Source: a virus | DNA length: 64,000 bases | Direction: 5' to 3' (one strand) | Virus record (IMG/VR): IMGVR_UViG_3300024260_000002 | Coordinates: 1 to 64,000 of that record | Part shown: positions 49,931-60,398 of the stretch, in pieces | Layout: each line of letters begins with the position of its first letter | Numbering within the stretch: the stretch's first letter is position 1 | Notes under the pieces: model-generated | What the model saw: only the letters and a program-made list of their open reading frames with translations | Told to the model about the DNA's origin: nothing | Databases searched by the model: none | Position numbers and translations under genes: made by a program

Positions 49931-51268
49931 TTAAAATACTCTCCAATCTCCGTTTACATATAGAATTGTACTAACACTATCATTTACTGTTAGATTATAA
50001 TCAGTACTTGAACCCATAATAAGAACAGGTGAAGTTAGTATAACATTCTTGATATTAAAATTACTTTTAATATCAAGAATTTGAATTGATTCATTGTCAG
50101 CTAAGGGAGTTCCTAATGTGACTATAATTGATCCATCTTTGTTTGGTACTAAATTAGTAATCGTAGCATCTGAACTTGTCATGGTAAATGCTACACCGGG
50201 CACATCTGCCGTAACTATAATAGCTTGACCAATAACTACTGCAGTGACAACACTACCAACATTGGTATTAATAATATCTTTAATTCCAATTAAAATAGAA
50301 GTTTCACTTGAGTTTTGATTATTAATAATTATTGTAGATGTAAATGTTCCTGCTGTAACCCCTAATGTAAATGGAGTACCACCAACGTTAGCATCTACTG
50401 TAATAGAGGTTGCATTATTTGTAATAGTAACTGGTTGAGCTGCAGCATTTAATGAAATAACAAGACCATCAATAATTTCAACAAGTGTAGTAAGATGATT
50501 TGGTGTTGTTATTGTTGCTGTCATTGTACCAGTTGTAACAACTGCAATATGAGATGTACCAGCAACATCCGATGTCACTGTAAAAGTTCCTAGTAAATCG
50601 GTTGCTGTTACACTAGTGTTTATAAGTACTTCATTATTAATAGCTAAAACTAATCCTGCTGTAATTTCTTCAATTGTTGCGCCTACACCTGAAGTAAAAC
50701 CTATTAACGTACCATTGATTGTAACCTCATATAACGTGCTATCTACAGCTGTTATCGTATCAATCGTAGTAACCTGTGCATCTGTTGTTAAACTCGTATA
50801 ACTCGCAGCTATGCCATTTAGAGTAGCTGTATATAATGTTGAGTCCGTTACAACAAAATTTTCTAATACGTTTTGTTGAGCAACTGTAACACTAGTATGT
50901 AAACATGGAGTACCATTAATAGTAACAGTATAAGGTGCATTGTCCAAAACAGCTATAGCGGAAATTTCATTTTTTTGTGCTGTAGTAACAGTTGTATCAC
51001 ATAATAAAAATTCATTATCCTTAGAAGTATAATCATCTGTTACTGTTACATAATCTGGTGTAGTTGGTGTATCTATAATTTTCTTTAAATTGAAATTGAT
51101 TTTATCAACCATTCTATCATCACCTTCAGGAATAAAATATATTCCTGAAGCTTCTGGTGTGTCTGGACTAAAATCAAAAGTTCCATTATCATAATCTAAT
51201 TGGTCCGCGGCTTCTCTTGCAATTTTATTTGCATCCGCTGCGGCGAATAAGTCATTTAATTCTGGCAT
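49931..51268 (-). CDS. Tail fibre / adhesin-like protein with beta repeats (445 aa)
   Basis: After a helical N-terminus, residues 85-170 carry repeated strands of the type YTVTINGTPC, YTATLNGIAA and YEVTINGTLI. Thr/Val/Ile-rich beta structure continues to the end LYVNGDWRVF, typical of fibre or Ig-like virion domains. It may form part of the fibre or baseplate periphery. It is the promoter-distal gene of the leftward arm, starting after AAAGGAAAAT. Confidence 0.7.
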   Translation of the reverse strand: MPELNDLFAAADANKIAREAADQLDYDNGTFDFSPDTPEASGIYFIPEGDDRMVDKINFNLKKIIDTPTTPDYVTVTDDYTSKDNEFLLCDTTVTTAQKNEISAIAVLDNAPYTVTINGTPCLHTSVTVAQQNVLENFVVTDSTLYTATLNGIAASYTSLTTDAQVTTIDTITAVDSTLYEVTINGTLIGFTSGVGATIEEITAGLVLAINNEVLINTSVTATDLLGTFTVTSDVAGTSHIAVVTTGTMTATITTPNHLTTLVEIIDGLVISLNAAAQPVTITNNATSITVDANVGGTPFTLGVTAGTFTSTIIINNQNSSETSILIGIKDIINTNVGSVVTAVVIGQAIIVTADVPGVAFTMTSSDATITNLVPNKDGSIIVTLGTPLADNESIQILDIKSNFNIKNVILTSPVLIMGSSTDYNLTVNDSVSTILYVNGDWRVF

Positions 51269-51286
51269 AATTTTCCTTTGTTTATT

Positions 51287-53641
51287 TTATGTTAATTTAA
51301 CTTCATTAACTTTGTGTTGTCCAAAAATATCAGTTGTACCGAATTTAAGAACAATTGTTGCATTATCACCTAATAAATCAAGTACGTCTTCGCCAATTAA
51401 ATCATTCTCATCTACAAATACTTTAGAAGCAATTTGATCTGTATAAATACCTTGATCATAACCAACAGTAATATCATTTAATTCAATTGGAGCACCCATA
51501 CCATCAGCAACTCTAATGATTTCACCAATAGGGCCGGCTGAACCATTAGGATCTAAATTAGAGAATTTTAAATCAGAATCTAATTTAAGAGAAATATCAA
51601 ATGTTGAATTAGGAACATTAAGATATATAACATAATCAATATTATTAATTGTGCCAGCAAGTACTTGAACTTTATCAATTACTGTAGAGAATACTGTATC
51701 AATATCTGCATCTGTAAGTGAACCAGGATTATTTACATATTTAAACATCTTCTGTAAGAATGGTAAAATAGTATCATAACGAACCATTTCAACCTGCAAC
51801 TCTTCTGTTTGTTGAGCTAGTGCTTCATTAGAATCAGTATTTGCTGTGGCAACATTATCAATTTGTGTTTGAAGATTAGCAATGCTACCAATTTGTAAAG
51901 AAGTATCATAATCTAGGATTTTTTTATCAGTTGAACCCTCAACTGTATCATCTCCATTTATAATAGTTATTGAACCGGTAGTTGCGTTGTTTAATGTATT
52001 ATCTAAAACATCTACTGCCGTTTTTACTGTATGACTTACTGAACCGGCAGTACCTATATTACCATTTAATAATAATAGTGCATCTTTATTTAAATTGATT
52101 TGTGTCATTGGCCAATTTGTTGCCAAATATGTTGCTATATGCCCATCTGTTAATAATTTAAATCCTGTTGTGGATGCATCTGCAATCCAAGCTTGTAAGT
52201 TTAAATCCCCTACTTCAGATGCAGTTACTCCTGTAGCTGAAGTACCAAAATATGTTACAAATCTATCCATTATATCATTTGCAAATGCTTTATCTGTTTC
52301 GATTTTCATATCATAAAGAACTGTAGGTGTAAATACTGTTGTAGTTGCTCCTACATATGTTAGTGTATCATCTACTATTGTAGATGATATATTAGCAATT
52401 GCAAGTTCAACTGTATCTACATCTGTTTCAAGTGTAGATATTTTAGAATCTTGTACTACATCAATTGCTTCTGTTGCAGATATTCTAACTATATTAGAAT
52501 TTACAACAGCTGTTAAATCAATTACTGTTTGATTTGATGAGGCACTTGATGCTGTAGCAGATGCTTCTAATGCATCGATATCAGCACGTAGTTGAATTGT
52601 ATAATCAATAAGACCATTTCCACTAGCATATATAGAATCATATATACTTTGAGGATTTAAATTTTCAATTGTAGTTAAACGAAGTTGTAATCCTAATGTA
52701 TCATTAAGTCCTACAATATCTGATAATGTATTATGTAAGCCAGTTAAAACTTTTACATCACCAATCAAACCTGAGTCATTATTTATATCTAAATTTCCAA
52801 GTCTTTGTTCTAAGTAATTTACTTTGGGATTTACAAATGCAATTTGTGCATTTAAACTAGTTCTTGTTGTTTGTGCAAAGAATGTTAATCCACTTACATT
52901 ATCCCCAACGAGTGATAAAAGTCCTTCATATGTACCATCACCAAAAATCATATCTTTATTTAATTTATTATCTTTAACTAGTCCACTACCAACATCACCA
53001 ATTATTGTTTGAACCTCTGCTAATCTTGGAACAAGACCAGTACCAGCTGCTGATGTAATAACTTGTTGATCAATTATATCATCTTGAGCGGCTGCAAGTT
53101 CTGTTGCTGTTTGTGTAACAATATCTGATATGCCTGTGAATTGTTGTAGTAAACCGCCTGTACCTGTAATACCAACAGCATCTTCTAATACATCAATCTG
53201 TTTTACCATACCTGTATTAGAGTCACCTATAATATCAACAAGTGCTACTGTATCTGCTACAATACCACCATTTCCATCAACGCCTTCTAATTGTATTCGA
53301 AATGCTTCTAAACTATCAACTGTAGTTGTTAATGCTTCATCTGTTAATTGTACGATTTTAGCAAAAATTGCATCATTAAATAAATTTATTCTTGAATCGA
53401 TTTCTGCTTGTGCAGTTGCAATTAAAGCATCTAAGTCAAAAGTTACAGCACTTAATCCACCATCTTGCATTGCTTTGATATCATCAACTATATTAGCTAA
53501 ATTTTGTGACATTACAGAATGGTAGCTAAAATGTGAATAACCAATTAGGTTTATATTTAAATATGGTACAGTTGTCGCCACAGGAACAATTACTTCACCT
53601 GTAGTTGTTTGTACAATGTATGATTCATTGCTTAATGCCAT
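51287..53641 (-). CDS. Long coiled-coil tail fibre-like protein (784 aa)
   Basis: A globular start (SYIVQTTTGEVIVPVATTVP) is followed by several hundred residues of helical, Ala/Thr/Asp/Ile-rich sequence with recurring G-D-x-x-G-L turns (for example IGDSNTGMVKQIDVLED, VGDVGSGLV-like). This suggests a trimeric rod. The last 100 residues form a beta-rich tip. It is probably a tail or baseplate fibre. It lies between two other structural genes with very short gaps. Confidence 0.7.
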   Translation of the reverse strand: MALSNESYIVQTTTGEVIVPVATTVPYLNINLIGYSHFSYHSVMSQNLANIVDDIKAMQDGGLSAVTFDLDALIATAQAEIDSRINLFNDAIFAKIVQLTDEALTTTVDSLEAFRIQLEGVDGNGGIVADTVALVDIIGDSNTGMVKQIDVLEDAVGITGTGGLLQQFTGISDIVTQTATELAAAQDDIIDQQVITSAAGTGLVPRLAEVQTIIGDVGSGLVKDNKLNKDMIFGDGTYEGLLSLVGDNVSGLTFFAQTTRTSLNAQIAFVNPKVNYLEQRLGNLDINNDSGLIGDVKVLTGLHNTLSDIVGLNDTLGLQLRLTTIENLNPQSIYDSIYASGNGLIDYTIQLRADIDALEASATASSASSNQTVIDLTAVVNSNIVRISATEAIDVVQDSKISTLETDVDTVELAIANISSTIVDDTLTYVGATTTVFTPTVLYDMKIETDKAFANDIMDRFVTYFGTSATGVTASEVGDLNLQAWIADASTTGFKLLTDGHIATYLATNWPMTQINLNKDALLLLNGNIGTAGSVSHTVKTAVDVLDNTLNNATTGSITIINGDDTVEGSTDKKILDYDTSLQIGSIANLQTQIDNVATANTDSNEALAQQTEELQVEMVRYDTILPFLQKMFKYVNNPGSLTDADIDTVFSTVIDKVQVLAGTINNIDYVIYLNVPNSTFDISLKLDSDLKFSNLDPNGSAGPIGEIIRVADGMGAPIELNDITVGYDQGIYTDQIASKVFVDENDLIGEDVLDLLGDNATIVLKFGTTDIFGQHKVNEVKLT

Positions 53642-53644
53642 TCG

Positions 53645-54835
53645 TTATCCTTTGTTTATTTCATTTAATATCCAACTATTAACTGTTATTGCAGTTACTG
53701 TTGGAAAATTTGTATCGAGGTAGCTAATTACTTGTGCTTCAATAAGGCCATTATAATTAACATCAAACATTTCTGCTTTTAAAGTGTCAAAATATCCAGT
53801 TACGATATTAAGTAAATCTATATTAATAAAATCATCTTTAAATGTAGTAAATGCTTCATCTATAAATTGTCTCATTATTGTATTGTACTTAGTAGTTAAA
53901 TATGTATCAACTTGTTGTGCAATTAATGCGTCGTAGTTTGTACCTAGTAGTTCAGCTCTAAGAGTGTCGAACTTGGCATCTATAATTGTATCAAATGAAC
54001 TGTTTAAAAAATCATCTTTAAACGTATTAAACATCTCTTGTACCTTTTCAGGTGTAAGTGATTTTAATAGGAGATTTTTTAACTCAATTTCTTTATCGAG
54101 TATAATTTTTATTTCATTATTTTGATATACTGATGTTATCAAAAAACTATTCGAATCTATTAGCGCTTGAACAGCAGCAATACTTTCATCAGTAACAAAC
54201 GTTATATGACTTTTAACACGTTCTAATAAATTTATTAATTCAGTGCTAGTCAAAATCTGCATAGTATCATTTGTATTTGATAATATAAGTTCTAATTTTT
54301 CAAAAGATATAAATACATTTTCTTCAAGTTTTTGATCTAATATATTTGTTGTGTATTGCTCTACTAGATTTAAATCTATAAGAACTTCAGGATTCAGTTG
54401 AATCACTTTAATAATACTATCAAATAAACCATTAGCTTCTAAATCAGTTATATTAGGAACTCTTGTTACAAAATGTAACTGGCTATATAATAATGCATGT
54501 ATATCATTCATTAGAATTTCGTCATAAACTTTAGTTGCATCACTCATCAATAGGATGATCTGCTCTTCAGTTATATAATAAGCTTCTAATGCTTGTTTAA
54601 ATAGAATTTGTAATTCATACTCGGTAAAAATATTAAGTAAATTATCCGGGTCAGCTATTGCTGATTCAATTTTAGTTCGATCAAGAAGAATATATTCTCT
54701 GTCGAACTTTATACGTTGATCAATAATTAAATTTAAATCATTTTGATTAGCGAATGTAACAGGATCATGTAGGGTACTATCTCTAAGTACAGAATCTGTT
54801 ATAACTTCATAAATAGGGCTAGTGTAACCTGCCAT
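53645..54835 (-). CDS. Helical virion protein with internal repeats (396 aa)
   Basis: Not recognised. Near the C-terminus two repeats of about 65 residues share FKDDF, FDTLRAE or FDTLKAE, NYDALI or NYNGLI and QV...YL. It is acidic and all-helical, probably forming a rod. It lies between the gp6-like wedge gene and the fibre genes, so a connector or fibre-attachment role is a guess. Confidence 0.6.
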   Translation of the reverse strand: MAGYTSPIYEVITDSVLRDSTLHDPVTFANQNDLNLIIDQRIKFDREYILLDRTKIESAIADPDNLLNIFTEYELQILFKQALEAYYITEEQIILLMSDATKVYDEILMNDIHALLYSQLHFVTRVPNITDLEANGLFDSIIKVIQLNPEVLIDLNLVEQYTTNILDQKLEENVFISFEKLELILSNTNDTMQILTSTELINLLERVKSHITFVTDESIAAVQALIDSNSFLITSVYQNNEIKIILDKEIELKNLLLKSLTPEKVQEMFNTFKDDFLNSSFDTIIDAKFDTLRAELLGTNYDALIAQQVDTYLTTKYNTIMRQFIDEAFTTFKDDFINIDLLNIVTGYFDTLKAEMFDVNYNGLIEAQVISYLDTNFPTVTAITVNSWILNEINKG

Positions 54836-54847
54836 TTTTTCTCCTTT

Positions 54848-57208
54848 TTATACTACTTGTATATTTAAATTAATTGAATCATAATCAAAGAAGAAATAAG
54901 GAGGAACAAAATTAACTATATCAAATAGTTTTAAATCTGCTCCACCTAATTTATTATCCATTGCATTATAAATAATTCTGGCGCTGTTTGTTGTAAACAC
55001 TTTGGGACTGATAACATCGACATTTTTAATCATGTCATATATTTTAACAATTTCTTTTTCAAGTAGTGTCTCATAAAATTCAGTTTCAAACCCTTCAGCT
55101 GTTCGAAGAACTTTATATATTGTATCCTTCATATCATATTCAAGTTCTTCAATTGATTCATAATCAGATAAAGAGTATTTATATTTATCGATAATAAGAT
55201 CGATTACAATAATATTTCTAGTAGTAAGAATATCACCATTAGTATTCTTATCAATAATATATTCTCTATATTTAGGTTCAATTGCAATCGTGTTATAAAA
55301 TGATTGTGTTGTTCCTACATTAAAACTAATTGTTTTAATATCTTTTTCCACTCGAAAGAAAGTATCTAGTTTAGTAAAGAACTTTTCTATATTAGAAAGT
55401 TTAAGATAATTTAATTCCAGAAAAGGTAAATGTAATACATATCTAGTTTCATCTTGAGTATTTAATATATCAAGTTCAGTGTAGTAAAAGTGATCTTGTT
55501 TTTTTACTAGTTGATTATATGAACCAACAGAAGTGTAAGTCATTACAAGTAAAGTATCTTGATAAATATCAATTTCAATATCTGATAAATCATCTTCAAA
55601 TAAACAATATTCATCTAGAAATCTTTGGTTGACAATTTGTTTAAATTCATTATGAATAGAAAGTTCCATATCAAATTTATTACTTCTAAGTTTATATGTA
55701 TATAATGTATTGAAATTTTTAAGTTCAAGACGAGTTTTTCTTTCAAAATAATCATATGTTATATAAAGACCTACAGAATTCTGTAACTTAGTAAGTCTAT
55801 CAGTAGAAGTATCTGTTTTCAATTCTACTTTTATATTTGGTTGTACCATATATGCAGTATAATGATTAAATCTTTTCTTATAATAAAAAGGACTAATTAA
55901 ATCGATACCTTCATATGTTTTAGTTGGCATAAACAATTCTGATTGAAATTCTGATTCTTCTATGTTAAATGTATTTGTTGGCACTATACGTTGATTTGTA
56001 TCTCTGATAATATTATATATAAATAAATGATTTTGAGAGTTAAAGAATTTTGGATCCACGAATGGGATACCATCATCCATTGTATACATAATTTCAAAAT
56101 CATTAATTGATGTAATTGAATTTCTTGTACTATTCTTTTTAATCATTTCGGTTTTTATATCTTCAATATCTTTAATATCCATACCAAGTTCACCACCACT
56201 TAAAGAAAGAACTTTTAAGTTGGTTTTAGAAGCAGTACTATAACCACCTTCATCCTCAGATGAAACAATAATATCTTCAAGATTGATCTCAGCAGAGTTT
56301 ACATTACCTCCTGAACCTTTAGTAAGCTTCGTTTCAATAATAATTTGATCACCCGCAAATAGCTTGCGACCATTAATACCATCACCAACTGTAAATATAA
56401 GTTGATTCTCGGCTATCTTCAAATACAAGTTATCATCAAATTGGCTAGCATTAAATTTATTATATTTAATTTGCATTTGAGATAAATCACCATAACCTTT
56501 AATGTTATCAGTATCTAGTAAATATAAATCATCTAATTCAACTTCGGGTTTTTCATTTGCTTCATTTTTAATCCAAGCTTGAATCTCATAAATATCATCT
56601 AAACTAGGAATATCTAAAGAGAATGAAAATGTTTCGCCAATACCATAATCAGGTATGTTAAATTTGTGGAATGATCTTTTATATTGTCTAAGTCCATTAT
56701 ATTCAACCATGTACATATTTAAATCAGCGTTTAACGGATTCTGTACTTTACTTACTTCAAGTACATTAATTTCTGTATCTGAATATCTCTTTGCTGTTAC
56801 AACTGAGTTATTTACAAAGATTTTTACATCTTCTTCTAATGTATAATTTAATCCTGAACCATCAACAAAACTCACATTTCTTTTAATATCATAAGTAATG
56901 ATTTCACTTTCTCTTAATCTGTATTCAGGGATAAGAAATGATATCTGCATTGAAGCAGGTGTACCAAAAGTAATGTTATAGTTTAGAATACTTGCGTGGA
57001 ATAATAATGAACTAAATTCTGTTGCTGTTGCAGGATTCATTTCGCGTAGCAGCTTATTATAATATATTGCATTATCATATTTAATGTTAGCAAATATATT
57101 AACTAATGTTCCAAGTGCTCCTGTTTTTAACAAAGCAGGATTACTAACTTTTAATGTATCACGAACTATATTTTCATAGTCTAAAAGTGTATCAGTAATA
57201 CTTTTCAT
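54848..57208 (-). CDS. Baseplate wedge protein, gp6/J-like
   Basis: The N-terminus (GTLVNIFANIKYDNAIYY, then MNPATATEFSSLLFHASIL) and the middle GDGINGRKLFAGDQIIIET, KGSGGNVNSA are typical of T4 gp6 and phage J-type baseplate proteins. It builds the inner ring of the baseplate with gp7 and gp53. At 786 residues it is longer than T4 gp6 (660). It is the first recognised structural gene downstream of the signalling operon. Confidence 0.85.
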   Translation of the reverse strand: MKSITDTLLDYENIVRDTLKVSNPALLKTGALGTLVNIFANIKYDNAIYYNKLLREMNPATATEFSSLLFHASILNYNITFGTPASMQISFLIPEYRLRESEIITYDIKRNVSFVDGSGLNYTLEEDVKIFVNNSVVTAKRYSDTEINVLEVSKVQNPLNADLNMYMVEYNGLRQYKRSFHKFNIPDYGIGETFSFSLDIPSLDDIYEIQAWIKNEANEKPEVELDDLYLLDTDNIKGYGDLSQMQIKYNKFNASQFDDNLYLKIAENQLIFTVGDGINGRKLFAGDQIIIETKLTKGSGGNVNSAEINLEDIIVSSEDEGGYSTASKTNLKVLSLSGGELGMDIKDIEDIKTEMIKKNSTRNSITSINDFEIMYTMDDGIPFVDPKFFNSQNHLFIYNIIRDTNQRIVPTNTFNIEESEFQSELFMPTKTYEGIDLISPFYYKKRFNHYTAYMVQPNIKVELKTDTSTDRLTKLQNSVGLYITYDYFERKTRLELKNFNTLYTYKLRSNKFDMELSIHNEFKQIVNQRFLDEYCLFEDDLSDIEIDIYQDTLLVMTYTSVGSYNQLVKKQDHFYYTELDILNTQDETRYVLHLPFLELNYLKLSNIEKFFTKLDTFFRVEKDIKTISFNVGTTQSFYNTIAIEPKYREYIIDKNTNGDILTTRNIIVIDLIIDKYKYSLSDYESIEELEYDMKDTIYKVLRTAEGFETEFYETLLEKEIVKIYDMIKNVDVISPKVFTTNSARIIYNAMDNKLGGADLKLFDIVNFVPPYFFFDYDSINLNIQVV

Positions 57209-57266
57209 AAATCTCCTTTTTTTATTTAATATTTGTTGGCTTGTTTGAAATTAACCTCAAGGAAAT

Positions 57267-57294
57267 CTTAGAAAAGAAATTAATCTTTTCTAAG
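57267..57294 (-). terminator. Hairpin behind the small membrane protein gene
   Basis: CTTAGAAAAG and CTTTTCTAAG form a 10-bp stem around an 8-base loop, overlapping the gene end. In the leftward direction ATTTCCTTGAGG follows. It probably reduces read-through from the signalling operon into the wedge gene. Confidence 0.55.
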
Positions 57295-57612
57295 AGAATC
57301 TAGGGCACCACCTGAGAAGTAAAATCCTAAGATGGCTAATATAATCATACCTAAATTAAAAGCCGCTATAATCGCTATAATCGCTTTATAGTCTACACCT
57401 ATAGCATTAGCTGATAATGCTAATGATATTGCTATAACATATATTAACGAGAAGATTAAAGCTATTGAACGTTGCATTAATTTGAACGCTGTGTACTCGC
57501 TAAACATAAAATTAATTTGTTTGGTTTTTGTATCATCTGATATAGGAAGAGAGTTGATGAATTCAACTCTATCTGCTATATATTCTTTTGTTCCAAATAT
57601 TTTTCCTATCAT
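57280..57612 (-). CDS. Two-span membrane protein, holin-like (110 aa)
   Basis: An amphipathic N-terminus is followed by two hydrophobic helices (IALIFSLIYVIAISLALSA and AIIAIIAAFNLGMIILAILG), separated by a short turn, with a charged C-terminus (SLRKD). The size fits a holin or a holin-like 3TM protein, but membrane proteins of this size are not distinctive. It lies behind the outer-membrane barrel gene with a 12-base gap. Confidence 0.55.
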   Translation of the reverse strand: MIGKIFGTKEYIADRVEFINSLPISDDTKTKQINFMFSEYTAFKLMQRSIALIFSLIYVIAISLALSANAIGVDYKAIIAIIAAFNLGMIILAILGFYFSGGALDSLRKD

Positions 57613-57624
57613 TTATTTTCCTTC

Positions 57625-58791
57625 TTAAAATAATATATCTAATCTGATACAATATCTAAATGATTCATCATCTATTGGTGTAACACTGTTACCACCAGAT
57701 AATTTAGCATAATCTATTTGTTCGTATCTTCCGGTTACACCTAGTTTAATCTTTGGTGTAACATATATACCTGTATACACTTTAAAGGTATTTCCTAAAT
57801 TACCCCATGAGTAAGCATTTATATTTTCTAAATCGGTAGCATAACTTATCCAATGTTTAGAAGCATAAAAATACTCTGCACCGAAATAAGAATCTAATCT
57901 AAATATATTAGCATCAAAATCTTTCTTAGCTCCAACAAGAACACTATATCCAGTTCGTTTACCTTCATCGCTAAAGTTGATACCCGGACCTTCTAATGCT
58001 GTGCCAGTTGGTGATATTTCTGTACCATCAAAATCTGTAACAGATACCCCGGCTATACCATAATATACCATTCCTGATGTATCTCGATCATCATACTGAT
58101 AACCAACACCTGCGAAGTATAAATTTCCTAATGATTCTAATGTTTCTTCATCATATATCTTTTCATATATAATATTCGATACTGAAGCATTAATTCTAAA
58201 CGTATGTTTATCAATTACACTCTTTGTAAATAAATATCCTATATCACTTCCATTTCTAGAGTTTTCATATCTATCTTCTGGTAACTGGTAAATGTCATCT
58301 ATTCTGGCACCATAACCAAATTGTATTTTATGATTTTCATTTATATAATGGGTATAAAATACACCAGTCATATTAATATAATAAAATGTCATAAGAGCAT
58401 CGCTAAGTTTTAAACCAGCAGTACTATGTTCACTAAACACACCATTCTTAAAACTAAAATTACCAACGCTGATAATATCATCAGGTGTTATAAATATGTT
58501 TAAATCTAATTCACTAATTTCAAAATAATTCTCAGCTGGACGTATTTTATTATATGAACGAGAATATATCTCTGATCTACTTGTATAATTAATCGTACTA
58601 TTAATAGTAACATATTTATTAAATATGATGTCATTATAAGTATTCAATATTATTCTATGTCCTTCGGCTTCTATATCATTTCCTAGAACTGTTCCACTAC
58701 TACTGCCATACATAAACTCTAGTTTGTTAAAATTTTTAAGTTCTACCGCGTATAAGTTTAAACAGATTACTAATATCATTAAATATTTCAT
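57625..58791 (-). CDS. Outer-membrane beta-barrel protein
   Basis: A signal peptide (MKYLMILVICLNLYA) is followed by alternating amphipathic strands rich in Tyr, Asn and Gly, and the chain ends in LDILF, the terminal Phe recognised by the BAM machinery. At about 370 mature residues it should be a 14-18 strand barrel, perhaps a porin-like or DUF3373-like protein of Campylobacterota; that family match is uncertain. A phage-made barrel could block receptors for competing phages or alter permeability. It overlaps the upstream secreted-protein gene by 4 bases. Confidence 0.8.
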   Translation of the reverse strand: MKYLMILVICLNLYAVELKNFNKLEFMYGSSSGTVLGNDIEAEGHRIILNTYNDIIFNKYVTINSTINYTSRSEIYSRSYNKIRPAENYFEISELDLNIFITPDDIISVGNFSFKNGVFSEHSTAGLKLSDALMTFYYINMTGVFYTHYINENHKIQFGYGARIDDIYQLPEDRYENSRNGSDIGYLFTKSVIDKHTFRINASVSNIIYEKIYDEETLESLGNLYFAGVGYQYDDRDTSGMVYYGIAGVSVTDFDGTEISPTGTALEGPGINFSDEGKRTGYSVLVGAKKDFDANIFRLDSYFGAEYFYASKHWISYATDLENINAYSWGNLGNTFKVYTGIYVTPKIKLGVTGRYEQIDYAKLSGGNSVTPIDDESFRYCIRLDILF

Positions 58792-59057
58792 AATTTATCT
58801 CCTATCTCACGTGAGTGCTTATCAATATCAAACCCTTTTGAAATCAAGCATTGCCCTAAATAAAATTTATCAAAGTCACTTACTTTGCCGTCTGTATACT
58901 CATAAAGTTCATTCTTTTTAACTACCCTTTTCCATCCAGAGATACTTTTTATCTCGGGCGAAATTAGATACTTGTTAAAATATATTTGACAGGATTCAGC
59001 ATACACATGAGAAAATGATAGCATTATAATAATGCATATCTTTTTTATATTTTTCAT
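58788..59057 (-). CDS. Small secreted (periplasmic) protein (89 aa)
   Basis: A signal peptide (MKNIKKICIIIMLSFSHVYA) precedes a 69-residue mature part with two Cys (SCQIYF and GQCLISKG) that could form a disulphide. Not recognised. It starts directly behind the histidine kinase and overlaps the barrel gene, so it may be the sensor's ligand or a barrel partner. Confidence 0.7.
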   Translation of the reverse strand: MKNIKKICIIIMLSFSHVYAESCQIYFNKYLISPEIKSISGWKRVVKKNELYEYTDGKVSDFDKFYLGQCLISKGFDIDKHSREIGDKL

Positions 59058-60398
59058 TTACACTCCTATATATATTGCAGGGAAGATTATTTCGAATACT
59101 GTTCCGTTTCCGGATGTTTCACGAAGTTTTAAATCTCCTGCCTTTTCATTTAGTAACTCTTTATTTAAATAAAGACCTACACCTCTAACATTAACATCAG
59201 TTGGTTTTTTAAATATGTTTGCTAATTTATGTAAAGAGTCTAATATGTATCCTTTAGATTCGCGAATTACAAACTCACCTGATGAATCTTTACTTGAATA
59301 GTATGGTTTAAATATGTCTTCATATTTCTCTTTACTAAGAAGTAGACCAGTTGTTCTATCTCTTAATCCTACACCATTATCTATAATATATAAATGTAAA
59401 TCTTTAGTTACATTATTAAATTTAACTTGTGTGACAATTCTTGATGAGTTTGCTTCTAAAGAATTTCTAAAATGATTAGATACAATATTTAAAAGGTCAC
59501 CATTTTTTAATAGTCCATCTAATTTGTATTTTCCTAAATTGGGATCTATTTTGATATTAAAATTTGATTTTTTATATATGTTCATTGAGTTCACACTGTA
59601 CTCAATTATGTTTTTTAATGTTTTATTTCCCTTACTGTATTTCAAGTTTTTAAAATTACTCATACGCTGGAGAACATTATCTATTTGTTCTATACTAGAA
59701 TATAATTGACCGAAGTCGAAGAAGAATTTTTCATTACACTTACAATCATAAATGGGAGATAATGTGCTTTGCATTTCAATTTCTAACTTTCTAATATTAC
59801 CTTGAATAATAGCAACAGGTGTATTAAGTTCATGATGAATATTCTCCGTTAGGATTTGCATATTCTTTTCTCTTAATGTATTACTTGTACTCATCATATC
59901 TAAAATTTTTCGTTTTCTTAATTTATATTCTAAACCGAAGAAGACAAAGGTGTATATTAAAAATAATATAATATTTATATTTATATACCCCATAAAAATA
60001 TTGTCTATTAAAAGTTGTGTATTTGGAACTATATAAATTTGATAATCAGGAAATTCCATATATAAATTTAAATTATTAGTTAATGATAGTTCTTTACCAC
60101 TAAAAGATAACTCTGGTTTTAAATAGGATTCTCTTTGTAATATATTATTTTCTTGTAGAGTATAAGTTGAATTATTGACAAATCCTATTTCAGAACAAGT
60201 TGTAATAATACATAAATGTTGTAAATCAATTTCATCAAACTCTTCAATAATACTTATAATAGTAGAATTTATTCTATCCTTATATACTACATTTATTGTA
60301 TAAAAATTTTCAAATAGTACAGCATTCATAATAAATATATTTAATAAAAGATATAAACTATAACGTGTACACGTTTTAATATTGTCATGGGTATACAT
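59058..60398 (-). CDS. Membrane sensor histidine kinase
   Basis: Two transmembrane helices (about residues 13-32 and 138-156 of the chosen start) bracket a periplasmic domain with two Cys. The cytoplasmic part has the H-box ENIHHELNTPVA (second His is the expected phospho-acceptor), N-box SNHFRNSLEANS, G1 IDNGVGL and G2 RGVGLYLNKEL. It should autophosphorylate and pass phosphate to the receiver encoded just upstream. The ATG at 60398 overlaps that gene's stop and follows GGAG; an ATG at 60410 is possible. Histidine kinases are rare in phages. Confidence 0.92.
   Translation of the reverse strand: MYTHDNIKTCTRYSLYLLLNIFIMNAVLFENFYTINVVYKDRINSTIISIIEEFDEIDLQHLCIITTCSEIGFVNNSTYTLQENNILQRESYLKPELSFSGKELSLTNNLNLYMEFPDYQIYIVPNTQLLIDNIFMGYININIILFLIYTFVFFGLEYKLRKRKILDMMSTSNTLREKNMQILTENIHHELNTPVAIIQGNIRKLEIEMQSTLSPIYDCKCNEKFFFDFGQLYSSIEQIDNVLQRMSNFKNLKYSKGNKTLKNIIEYSVNSMNIYKKSNFNIKIDPNLGKYKLDGLLKNGDLLNIVSNHFRNSLEANSSRIVTQVKFNNVTKDLHLYIIDNGVGLRDRTTGLLLSKEKYEDIFKPYYSSKDSSGEFVIRESKGYILDSLHKLANIFKKPTDVNVRGVGLYLNKELLNEKAGDLKLRETSGNGTVFEIIFPAIYIGV

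Noticed and set aside
53130-53525. Rightward frame of 131 codons opposite the long fibre gene
   Set aside because: It lies antisense within a clear leftward gene and has biased Ser/Pro/Cys composition typical of antisense frames.
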